From positions 1 through 21,947 of IMG/VR virus record IMGVR_UViG_3300042450_001213: DNA of 21,947 bases; one strand, written 5' to 3'. This DNA comes from a virus. Numbering within the stretch: position 1 is the first letter of the stretch; every line of letters begins with the position of its first letter. A program made the translations under genes and the position numbers. This document shows positions 15,421 through 21,947 of this stretch, piece after piece. Under the pieces are notes generated by a model. That model worked only from the letters and a program-made list of their open reading frames with translations. It searched no databases and had not been told where the DNA came from.

Positions 15421-15822
15421 ATGGAAATAGCAACATTAAAAAACATATTTAATTTCCTTGAAGTAAATGAAAAAAAATTATCCATAAAATGGAAAATGAT
15501 GAATAAAATCCCCTTTACTAAAGAACAATTATATGTCAAAGGTGATTTGGATTTACAAGGGGAAGACATAGAACAATTGCCAGCAGGGTTATATGTTAAA
15601 CGTAATTTATTGTTAAATGCCACACCAATAAAAAAATTACCAAAAGGTTTAAGAGTTGGTGGTGATTTGCAGTTACAAGATTGTGAAAATTTAAAATCCC
15701 TACCAAAAGATTTAAAAGTTCGGGGTAATATATGGCTTGGTGGTACACCATTAGGAAGAATGTCAGATGAGAAAATATTAAACATGGTAAAACCAGATGG
15801 CTATATAGGTAACATATATTAA
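15421..15822 (+). CDS. Leucine-rich-repeat-like protein, paralogue 2 (shortest)
   Basis: 133 residues with the same caps as its neighbours (TLKNIFNFLE at 5-14; MSDEKILNMVKPDGYIGNI near the end) but only about three full LPxGLxV repeats between them. One repeat carries the Cys variant (QDCENLKSLP) that dominates paralogue 4. The gap from the previous gene is two bases and to the next one base. Because both caps are intact it looks like a genuine short family member, not a truncated one, which implies that repeat number is free to vary. Function unknown. Confidence 0.83.
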   Translation: MEIATLKNIFNFLEVNEKKLSIKWKMMNKIPFTKEQLYVKGDLDLQGEDIEQLPAGLYVKRNLLLNATPIKKLPKGLRVGGDLQLQDCENLKSLPKDLKVRGNIWLGGTPLGRMSDEKILNMVKPDGYIGNIY

Positions 15823-15823
15823 A

Positions 15824-16414
15824 ATGAAAGAAGAAACATTAGGAAAGATATTTGAATTTATCAAACAAAAGGGCGAACAAAATTTACCATTATTTTGGAA
15901 ATTGAAAAATGATATACCATTAACAGAAGAAGATTTGACTTTTAAAGGTGATTTAAATTTAGAAAATTCAAAAATAACCTCCTTACCAGATGGTTTGAAA
16001 GTTGAGGGTGATTTGATGTTAACCTTTTCAGAAATAACCTCATTACCAGATGATTTACAAGTTGGTGGTCATTTAAACATAATTGGTTGTGATGCCATAA
16101 ACTCATTACCAAAAGGATTAAAAGTTGGTGACAGCATTCAATTATCACCAAAACGAATAGTTTCCATTGGGGAAGGATTGTTTGTTGGTGGAGATTTAAA
16201 TTTATTTAATAGCCAAATAAAATCATTACCCCAAGGAGTTAAAATTGGGGGAGAGTTAATATTATCCTTTACAAAAATAGAAACATTACCAAAAGGTTTG
16301 ATAGTTAAAGGTGGTTTGGATATTGCTGGAACACCATTAGAAAAGTATTCAAATGATGAATTAAGAAAAATGGTTAAACCTGGAGTTATAAAAGGGTCAA
16401 TAATTAGAGATTAG
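15824..16414 (+). CDS. Leucine-rich-repeat-like protein, paralogue 3
   Basis: 196 residues: N-terminal cap (TLGKIFEFIKQKGEQNLPLFW), then about six repeats, including a degenerate one (IVSIGEGLFVGGDLNL), and the C-terminal cap (YSNDELRKMVKPGVIKGSI). The repeats follow the pattern ITSLPDGLKVEGDLML. Cap-to-cap similarity with paralogues 1, 2 and 4 shows that the array arose by gene duplication. It starts one base after its neighbour's stop and ends two bases before the next start, so all four are translated from one message. Confidence 0.85.
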   Translation: MKEETLGKIFEFIKQKGEQNLPLFWKLKNDIPLTEEDLTFKGDLNLENSKITSLPDGLKVEGDLMLTFSEITSLPDDLQVGGHLNIIGCDAINSLPKGLKVGDSIQLSPKRIVSIGEGLFVGGDLNLFNSQIKSLPQGVKIGGELILSFTKIETLPKGLIVKGGLDIAGTPLEKYSNDELRKMVKPGVIKGSIIRD

Positions 16415-16416
16415 AA

Positions 16417-17580
16417 ATGAAAATAGAAACATTAAAAAGAATATTTGATTTTCTTGAAAATAAAGAAACCAAAAAACATAAAGCCAAAGCAACTTTAAAG
16501 TGGAAGTTGTTTTTTAATGAACCATTAACAAAAGATGATTTGATTGTTAATGGGGATTTAAATTTGGCAAATTCAAAAATAACATCTTTGCCAGAAGGAT
16601 TGGAAATTAAGGGTACTTTGGATTTAAGAAATTGCACAAGTTTAACATCCTTACCACAAGGATTGGAAATTAAGGGTTCTTTGGATTTAAAAAATTGCAC
16701 AAGTTTAACATCATTACCACAAGGATTGAAAGTTGGTAGTGATTTAAATTTATCTAATTGCACAAGTTTAACATCATTACCACAAGGATTGAAAGTTAAG
16801 GGGGATTTAGATTTATATGGTTGTAAAAACTTAAAATACTTACCAATAGGATTGATAGTTGTTGGTGATATAAATTTACAATACTCAACAATAACAACCT
16901 TACCAGAAGGATTACAAGTTGGTGGTGATTTGAATTTATATAATTGCAAAAGTTTAAAATACCTACCAAAAGTATTAAAAGTTGGTGGTTTTTTAAATTT
17001 AAACAATTGCACAAGTTTAACATCACTACCAGAAGGATTAGAAGTTGGGGGTACATTATATTTAAAGAATTGTTCCAAATTAAAATCATTACCAACAGGA
17101 TTGAAAATTGGAGAGGCTTTGGAATTGAATGATACAAATATAACTACTCTCCCAAAAGATTTGAAATTTGTTCCTAATTTGGGTTTATCAGGTTCTAAAA
17201 TAATGTCATTACCAGATAATTTACATGTTAGGGGTAGGTTAGATTTGGCTTTTTGTGAAAATTTAACTTCATTACCAACTGGATTAAAAGTTGATGGTGA
17301 TTTAATATTAACCTTTGCAAAAATAACCTCATTACCAGATAATTTACAAGTTGGCAAATATTTGGATTTGGGTAATACAAAAATAACTTCACTACCTAAA
17401 GGGCTAAAAGTTGGTAGTAGATTGAATATAAGTGGTACACAAATAACCTCATTACCAAAAGGACTAAAAGTTGGAGAAAATTTACTTATAATGAACACAA
17501 ATTTAAAAAAATATACTGATGAAGAATTAAGAGAAATGGTTAAGCCTGGATTTATAAAAGGTGAAATATATAGAGGATAA
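16417..17580 (+). CDS. Leucine-rich-repeat-like protein, paralogue 4 (longest)
   Basis: 387 residues with about fifteen repeats between the shared caps (TLKRIFDFLE near the start; YTDEELREMVKPGFIKGEI at the end). Two repeat types alternate: a 21-residue unit with an NCTSLTSLP core, where Asn and Cys occupy the ladder position, and a 20-residue unit with SKITSLP or TKITSLP. The first five repeats are nearly identical at DNA level, which suggests recent internal expansion. A long antisense frame (16404-17498) is a by-product of the repeats. It is the last gene of the protease-LRR unit; no clear terminator follows. Binding partner unknown. Confidence 0.87.
   Translation: MKIETLKRIFDFLENKETKKHKAKATLKWKLFFNEPLTKDDLIVNGDLNLANSKITSLPEGLEIKGTLDLRNCTSLTSLPQGLEIKGSLDLKNCTSLTSLPQGLKVGSDLNLSNCTSLTSLPQGLKVKGDLDLYGCKNLKYLPIGLIVVGDINLQYSTITTLPEGLQVGGDLNLYNCKSLKYLPKVLKVGGFLNLNNCTSLTSLPEGLEVGGTLYLKNCSKLKSLPTGLKIGEALELNDTNITTLPKDLKFVPNLGLSGSKIMSLPDNLHVRGRLDLAFCENLTSLPTGLKVDGDLILTFAKITSLPDNLQVGKYLDLGNTKITSLPKGLKVGSRLNISGTQITSLPKGLKVGENLLIMNTNLKKYTDEELREMVKPGFIKGEIYRG
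16631..16819 (+). repeat. Three 63-base near-identical LRR-coding repeats
   Basis: Units start at 16631, 16694 and 16757. The first 35 or so bases of each (ATTGCACAAGTTTAACATC and the following TTACCACAAGGATTG) are nearly identical, while the tails vary. A further related unit begins at 17006, an in-frame 249 bases later. Confidence 0.85.
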
Positions 17581-17624
17581 AAAAATTTAATTATTTTTCA
17601 TTATTTTTACAAAAAAAATAACTA

Positions 17625-17632
17625 TATTTATA
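17625..17632 (+). promoter_or_regulatory. Candidate late promoter element
   Basis: TATTTATA within CTATATTTATACAAAC, 31 bases before ATG 17656; the largest distance in the set. The upstream stretch ATTATTTTTCATTAT (17590-17604) resembles 13491-13505 before the gene at 13530. Confidence 0.5.
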
Positions 17633-17655
17633 CAAACAAATAAAAAACAATACCT

Positions 17656-17865
17656 ATGGATGAAAAATTCTTTGTTGCCAGATTAACTTTTTCTCTACCT
17701 GATGAGAATACTGGTAAAATGAAAAAAGTAAGAGAAGAGAAATTAGTTAAAGGTTATTCTGTTACAGATGTTGAAGCAAAAGTTACTGAAAAGTATCAAA
17801 ATTTCACACAAGAATGGAGAATAACTGCTGTGTCAGAATCAAAAATTGATGAAGTTTTCCAATAA
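17656..17865 (+). CDS. DUF4494-like small protein
   Basis: 69 residues. The pattern FFVARLTFSLPDENTGKMKK, then an EKLVKGYSVTDVEAKVTEKY helix, a strand EWRITAVSESKI and a final DEVF, resembles the start of DUF4494, a domain of unknown function that I recall mainly from Bacteroidota and their phages. It is shorter than the usual family length, so it may be only the core. It stands alone between a late-type element and a strong terminator, just upstream of the scaffold gene. The match is by memory of the pattern and is moderate. Confidence 0.65.
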   Translation: MDEKFFVARLTFSLPDENTGKMKKVREEKLVKGYSVTDVEAKVTEKYQNFTQEWRITAVSESKIDEVFQ

Positions 17866-17886
17866 AAACTAATTGTTTTTCTCTTA

Positions 17887-17920
17887 AACCCCTAGCATAA
17901 ATAATGTTAGGGGTTTTTTT
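17887..17920 (+). terminator. Intrinsic terminator after the DUF4494-like gene
   Basis: A 12-base-pair stem, AACCCCTAGCAT (17887-17898) against ATGTTAGGGGTT (17904-17915), with one G-T wobble, five-base loop and a run of seven T. Confidence 0.9.
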
Positions 17921-17967
17921 ATTTTAAAAAAAATATTGATAATCAGTAACTTTTTTGTTTTTTGATA

Positions 17968-17980
17968 TATTTATTATAAA
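17968..17980 (+). promoter_or_regulatory. Candidate late promoter of the scaffold-capsid unit
   Basis: GATATATTTATTATAAAA region, core TATTTATT 17968-17975, 28 bases before ATG 17996, with an A-rich leader and no Shine-Dalgarno sequence. No equivalent element precedes the capsid gene itself. Confidence 0.55.
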
Positions 17981-17995
17981 AATAAATAAAAAACT

Positions 17996-19729
17996 ATGCA
18001 ACCTGAAAAAAATTTAGTAGAAGAAGCACTAATTCAAATGAAACAAATTGAAGATGTACTTTCAGAAAGCGCAAAAGGAATACTTTCTTCAACAATGAAG
18101 GAAGAAATCAACGAACTAGTTAAGGAATCATTAAATGAGCAAGAAGACGAAGATGAAATGGATATAGATATGGATTCTGAAGATGATATGGAAATGGATT
18201 CTGAAGATGATATGGAAATGGACTCTGAAGATGATATGGAAATGGACATGGATGATGAAGATGACATGGAAATGGGCATGGAAGATGAGGATGATATGGA
18301 AATGGATGATGATGTCATTGACATGAGGGGAGCTTCACAAAGTGAACTTTTAAAAGTATTTAAAGCTATGGATGGTGATGATGGTATTATCATATCTAAA
18401 AATGGTGAGGATATTTCATTAACAGATGAAGATTCTGATTCTGAATATTTAATAAAATTAGGAGAACAAATAGAAAATTTTGGTTCTGGTATGGATGATG
18501 ATATGGAATTTGATGCTCAAGAATATGGTATGAGATATTTTAATGACGACGATGAAGAAGGTGATTTTGAACCTTTTGATGACGAAAACGAAGATGTTGA
18601 TATGGACTATGCTATGAGCAAAAGACTTGGTTTGAAATATTTTAATGACAACGAAGATGAAGAGGATGATGATATGGAATTAGATGAAGATGACCATATG
18701 GAGGGTGATTATGTTGAAGAAGATTATGATATGGAACTAGACGAAGATGATACTCAATCAACAATTGATAAAATCTTCGAAAATAAAGATGAAATTATAT
18801 ACGAAATTGAAATGGATGAACAAGAAGAGTTTGATATGGAAGATGAAATGGATGTAGATATGGAAGATGAAATGGATGTGGATATGGAAGATGATATGGA
18901 AATGGGTATGGAAGATGAAGAAGATTTTGATTGTTCTAATTTTAGCACTGCTAGTTATTTAGAAAAAAATCCAAAAGCAACAATTTCTGATGTATATTCT
19001 TATTTACAAGAAATGGGTTGTTTAGGTGGTGGAAATGACACAATTGGTGAGAATTATAACTATTTAGGTGAAGGTAAAAAAGGTCCTAAGTTTAAGTACA
19101 AAATGCCAACAAAAGGTTTTGACGAAAAAAAGAAAGAAGGTCCTAAAAAAGTTGGGACAGGAAAACCAAAATTCCAGTACGATACAAATGCCGAAAATAC
19201 TAACGGTAAAATGAAAACAGTTACTGGTAAAAGAAAGGAAACCAAAGAGGCATCAAGAACTTACGCTATGGGCAGTAAAGAAGGAAGAGGCCTTAGAAAA
19301 GGCGTAACACCAAATAGAAATTTACATTTAGAGGCTTTAGAAAATCAAGTTATTGATTTAAAACAAAAAAATAATGATTATAAAAAATCATTAAACATTT
19401 TTAGAGAAAAATTAACTGAAGTAGCCGTATTTAATGCAAATCTGGCATATGCCACTAGATTATTTACTGAACATTCAACAACTAAAAAAGAGAAAATAAA
19501 TATTTTGAGACGCTTTGACGATGTTCAATCATTACAAGAATCAAAAAATTTATATTCCTCAATTAAAAATGAATTATCTAAAGGTGTTGAGCCGACAATT
19601 AATGAATCTGTAAATAGAAAAATAACAAATGTTGCATCTACAGGTTCATCTGCTAACTTAATTGAATCTAAAACTTATGAAAATCCACAATTTTTGAGGA
19701 TGAAAGATTTAATTTCAAAATTAGGTTAA
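17996..19729 (+). CDS. 22: Prohead core scaffold protein, T4 gp22-like
   Basis: 577 residues, roughly twice T4 gp22. A short helical N-terminus (1-48) leads into very acidic tracts of Asp/Glu/Met (about 50-107, 165-250 and 273-311), then a Lys/Gly-rich segment (360-440) and a coiled-coil C-terminus. The C-terminal block with VAVFNANLAYATRLFTEH (477-493) and the following KKEKINILRRFD (497-508) is the part I associate with T4-type core scaffolds. Position immediately before the capsid gene supports this. The acidic expansion is built partly from tandem DNA repeats. The LIE|S site near residue 557 and similar (L/I)xE sites would suit cleavage by the gp21 protease. Assignment rests on context plus the C-terminal block. 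Confidence 0.75.
   Translation: MQPEKNLVEEALIQMKQIEDVLSESAKGILSSTMKEEINELVKESLNEQEDEDEMDIDMDSEDDMEMDSEDDMEMDSEDDMEMDMDDEDDMEMGMEDEDDMEMDDDVIDMRGASQSELLKVFKAMDGDDGIIISKNGEDISLTDEDSDSEYLIKLGEQIENFGSGMDDDMEFDAQEYGMRYFNDDDEEGDFEPFDDENEDVDMDYAMSKRLGLKYFNDNEDEEDDDMELDEDDHMEGDYVEEDYDMELDEDDTQSTIDKIFENKDEIIYEIEMDEQEEFDMEDEMDVDMEDEMDVDMEDDMEMGMEDEEDFDCSNFSTASYLEKNPKATISDVYSYLQEMGCLGGGNDTIGENYNYLGEGKKGPKFKYKMPTKGFDEKKKEGPKKVGTGKPKFQYDTNAENTNGKMKTVTGKRKETKEASRTYAMGSKEGRGLRKGVTPNRNLHLEALENQVIDLKQKNNDYKKSLNIFREKLTEVAVFNANLAYATRLFTEHSTTKKEKINILRRFDDVQSLQESKNLYSSIKNELSKGVEPTINESVNRKITNVASTGSSANLIESKTYENPQFLRMKDLISKLG
18173..18244 (+). repeat. Three 24-base tandem repeats in the scaffold gene
   Basis: GATTCTGAAGATGATATGGA plus AATG, three times in a row, with one T-to-C change in the third copy; encodes DSEDDMEM units. 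A second 24-base tandem set, based on GATATGGAAGATGAAATGGA, spans 18833-18904. Confidence 0.9.
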
Positions 19730-19757
19730 TAAATAAAAATAAAAAAAATAATACAAA

Positions 19758-21542
19758 ATGGGAGCATTATTAGATTCTGGTCTTGTTGGTAATATTGGGT
19801 TAAAACACCTAAAAGTTATCAAAGAGGACACAATTAGCAAATGGAATAAATTAGGATTTTTAGAAGGTCTTAAAGGTCATTTGAAAGAAAATGTAGCGCA
19901 ATTATATGAAAATCAAGCGTCACATTTAATAAACGAAGCTGCGTCAACATCTGACACAGGTGCATTTGAAACTGTTGTGTTTCCAATAGTTAGGAGAGTA
20001 TTCTCAAAATTATTAGCAAACGAAATTGTTTCAGTTCAAGCGATGAATTTACCAATTGGTAAATTATTCTTCTTTGTACCTTTAATTCAGGAAGCAAATA
20101 GTGGCGCACACTATTCACCTTATGGTGCACCAGGTGCAGCAGATAATCAAACACCAACTACTGGTTATGATGGTACTGGTAAAAATCTATATGATAGATT
20201 TTATGAAGGTAATGAGCCAGGTTTGAACCCAGAAGGTCTTTATGATTATTCAAAAGGTCAATTTAGTGCAGTTACAGCTACTTCTGTTACTGTTATTTGG
20301 AGTGGTGCTAATTTAGCAGTTAGTGGATATAGCGCTGGTGAATATAGAAAAGTTTTATTAGCTTTGTCTGGTTTTACAAGTGATGGTGCGGGTAAATTAA
20401 TCGGGCCTGATGGTCATCCAATGGACAACGAAAGTTTCTTGTCAAGTTTAAGTATATCTGCGACTACTGCGGGTGCGTTCTCTGGTGTAACTACAGCTGG
20501 TATTGGAAATCCATTATTATTTAGAGTAGTTACTCAAAAATATGGTAAAGGTATTGTTCAATATGGTGGCGAAAGAACATCAACATTCCCTAATGATAGA
20601 ACAGCTGGTGGATCATATAATGATTTATCAACACCTGCTGGTATAATTTATCTTGAAGTTGATTTACAAAGACCAGCAACTGTTGGTGTGAATTCATTAG
20701 ATGGTTATACTGGTTTTACTACAACTATCGCTGGTACTGCTGCTACAGATTTTATTGCAAGTTATAGAATTTACAAAAATTTAGAATTTGAAGATAAAAT
20801 TGGTGAGGTTTCTTTTGATTTACAATCAGTTACAGTTTCTGTAACAGAAAGAAAGTTAAGAGCACAATGGTCACCAGAAATGGCACAAGATGTTGCTGCA
20901 TTCCATAACATTGATGCTGAAGCAGAATTAACTGCTTTATTATCAGAGCAAATTGCAGCTGAAATTGACAGAGAAATTTTAAGAGACCTTAGAAAAGGTG
21001 CTGCTTGGAATTTACGTTGGGATTACAATGGTTGGAAGAGATTGGGTACAAACGCTATCCCTTACACACAGAAAGATTGGAATCAAACATTAATTACAAC
21101 TATTAACCAAGTATCAGCACAAATTCACAAGTCAACTCTAAGGGGTGGTGCTAACTGGATTGTTGTTTCTTCTGAGGTTAGTGCAGTTTTTGATGATTTG
21201 GAATACTTCCACGTATCAAATGCTTCACCTGAACAAGACCAATATAACATGGGTATTGAAAGAGTTGGAACATTAGCTGGTCGTTACCAAGTTTATAGAG
21301 ATCCTTACTTCCCAGCAAATACAATTTTAATGGGTCATAAAGGAACATCTTTACTTGACACTGGATATATCTACGCACCATATGTACCTCTACAATTAAC
21401 ACCAACAATGTATAATCCATTTAACTTTACACCAATCAAAGGTATAATGACACGTTATGCTAAGAAAATGGTTAATAACCGTTTCTATGGTAGAATTACT
21501 GTTGATGGTGTTAGAACATTTGATTTAAATGAGTTAAGATAG
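19758..21542 (+). CDS. 23: Major capsid protein, T4 gp23-like
   Basis: 594 residues; forms the hexamers of the head shell. The N-terminal propeptide (1-60) includes WNKLGFLEGLKG (29-40) and ENVAQLYENQASHLINE, ending in an I-N-E|A site at residue 60 that fits the (I/L)xE cleavage rule of gp21-type proteases and matches in position the T4 gp23 cut after residue 65. Mature-region signatures: FPIVRRVFSKLLANEIVSVQ followed by AMNLPIGKLFFFVPL, the ALLSEQIAAEIDREILRDLR helix, and the C-terminal YAPYVPLQLTP...FTPIKGIMTRYAKKM. Length is somewhat above T4 gp23 (521). It follows the scaffold stop by 28 A-rich bases with no separate promoter element, and a strong terminator follows. Confidence 0.95.
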   Translation: MGALLDSGLVGNIGLKHLKVIKEDTISKWNKLGFLEGLKGHLKENVAQLYENQASHLINEAASTSDTGAFETVVFPIVRRVFSKLLANEIVSVQAMNLPIGKLFFFVPLIQEANSGAHYSPYGAPGAADNQTPTTGYDGTGKNLYDRFYEGNEPGLNPEGLYDYSKGQFSAVTATSVTVIWSGANLAVSGYSAGEYRKVLLALSGFTSDGAGKLIGPDGHPMDNESFLSSLSISATTAGAFSGVTTAGIGNPLLFRVVTQKYGKGIVQYGGERTSTFPNDRTAGGSYNDLSTPAGIIYLEVDLQRPATVGVNSLDGYTGFTTTIAGTAATDFIASYRIYKNLEFEDKIGEVSFDLQSVTVSVTERKLRAQWSPEMAQDVAAFHNIDAEAELTALLSEQIAAEIDREILRDLRKGAAWNLRWDYNGWKRLGTNAIPYTQKDWNQTLITTINQVSAQIHKSTLRGGANWIVVSSEVSAVFDDLEYFHVSNASPEQDQYNMGIERVGTLAGRYQVYRDPYFPANTILMGHKGTSLLDTGYIYAPYVPLQLTPTMYNPFNFTPIKGIMTRYAKKMVNNRFYGRITVDGVRTFDLNELR

Positions 21543-21565
21543 TCAATTTTATATTGATATAATAG

Positions 21566-21597
21566 AAAGGGTTGCAAGTTTTTGCAGCCCTTTTTTT
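21566..21597 (+). terminator. Intrinsic terminator after the capsid gene
   Basis: Stem AAAGGGTTGCAA (21566-21577) against TTGCAGCCCTTT (21582-21593), with one wobble, four-base loop and a run of seven T. Confidence 0.92.
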
Positions 21598-21606
21598 ATT
21601 TTAGTA

Positions 21607-21618
21607 TATTTATAAATA
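21607..21618 (+). promoter_or_regulatory. Candidate late promoter element at right edge
   Basis: TATTTATA (21607-21614) overlaps TATAAATA (21611-21618), the T4 late octamer in the gene direction; 19 bases before ATG 21626, right after the capsid terminator. Confidence 0.6.
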
Positions 21619-21625
21619 AAAAATT

Positions 21626-21947
21626 ATGAAAAATAAGCCAGCATTTTTGAACGAAGATTTAAGAGTTTGGTTTGGTGATAAGAAAAAACCAAAAGGTAGC
21701 AACCAACCAAAAGGACCATGGGTTAATATATGTAGAAAAGATTCAAATGGCAAGCATCCGCCTTGCGGCAGAGAATCTGATGATAAGGGTGCATATCCTA
21801 AATGTAAGGCGGCAGGTGTTGCTAGTAAGATGAGTGATGCTGAAAAGAAATCATCTTGCGCAAAGAAAAGAGCAGCCGAAAAAAAGAATCCAAAATCTGG
21901 AACGGGCAATAAACCGACAATGGTTACAAAAGAAAGTTTATTAAGAA
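21626..21947 (+). CDS. Small Cys-containing phage protein (DUF5872-like), cut by right edge
   Basis: The frame is open from ATG 21626 to the window end (107 complete codons), so the 3' end is missing. The visible sequence has an N-terminal helix ending WFGDKK, a Lys/Pro/Gly linker, then PWVNICRKDSNGKHPPCGR and YPKC, followed by a basic helical region with a fourth Cys (Cys36, 47, 60, 78). The order WV-I-R...G-HPPCGR...YPKC resembles small basic phage proteins grouped as DUF5872, as far as I recall. The Cys/His set could bind a zinc ion. It has its own late-type element and follows the capsid terminator. Role unknown; basic composition suggests binding of DNA or of acidic partners. Confidence 0.72.
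   Translation, partial: MKNKPAFLNEDLRVWFGDKKKPKGSNQPKGPWVNICRKDSNGKHPPCGRESDDKGAYPKCKAAGVASKMSDAEKKSSCAKKRAAEKKNPKSGTGNKPTMVTKESLLR

Noticed and set aside
16404-17498. Long antisense open frame (364 codons) opposite the fourth LRR gene
   Set aside because: It is a mirror of the repeat structure: biased codons leave the opposite frame open. The + strand protein has caps, a repeat logic and packed neighbours; the antisense product has no recognisable features.
14711-17580. Regular repeats considered as a CRISPR array
   Set aside because: Period 60-63 with in-frame, protein-coding, degenerate units and no unique spacers; explained by LRR coding.
18034-18393. Antisense Ser/Ile-rich frame opposite the scaffold gene
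   Set aside because: Product of the tandem GATGATATGGAA-type repeats on the coding strand.
1-21947. tRNA genes, integrase, attachment sites, insertion sequences
   Set aside because: Looked for cloverleaf-like or CCA-ended segments, recombinase motifs and terminal inverted repeats by eye; none found. Intergenic gaps are all shorter than about 190 bases.

Overview
This AT-rich window looks like part of the genome of a T4-like tailed phage (a myovirus head-morphogenesis region). The diagnostic genes, left to right on the + strand, are a gp17-type large terminase (9097-10860), a gp20-type portal (10870-12744), a gp21-type prohead protease (14008-14709), a gp22-like scaffold (17996-19729) and a gp23-type major capsid protein (19758-21542). 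This is the T4 order, but the tail sheath and tube genes (18, 19) are missing between terminase and portal, and four leucine-rich-repeat paralogues sit between protease and scaffold. A host in the Bacteroidota is inferred from four weak-to-moderate signs: start codons preceded by A-rich leaders with no Shine-Dalgarno sequence, a lipoprotein with an acidic/charged stretch after its lipobox cysteine, a small protein resembling the Bacteroidota-associated DUF4494 family, and at least one promoter of the TTTG/TAnnTTTG type.

Layout. Positions 1-384 hold the C-terminal end of a zinc peptidase of the M20 type, closed by a bidirectional terminator shared with the only minus-strand gene, a ClpC-like double-AAA+ unfoldase lacking the Clp N-domain (419-2419). 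Between it and the divergent Hsp20/cyclophilin/lipoprotein operon (2606-3920) lies a control region with three TGACA-N3-TGTCA palindromes. Next come a KTSC protein and a nucleotidyltransferase (4014-4996), then a tightly coupled block of five mostly unknown, probably virion-related genes (5061-9012). The terminase-portal pair follows, then two unknown genes, the protease, the LRR array (14711-17580), a small DUF4494-like gene, and scaffold plus capsid. The right edge cuts a small Cys-containing phage protein (21626 onward).

Transcription units are separated by clear hairpin terminators (3949, 9034, 17887, 21566). Most units begin with a recurrent TATATTTATA-like element 19-31 bases before the start codon. 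I interpret this as the phage's late promoter, which would place chaperones, terminase, portal, protease, scaffold and capsid in one late regulon. The points most worth following up are this motif, the palindromic chaperone control region, and the LRR paralogue array inside the head module. No tRNA, CRISPR, insertion sequence or integrase gene was seen.
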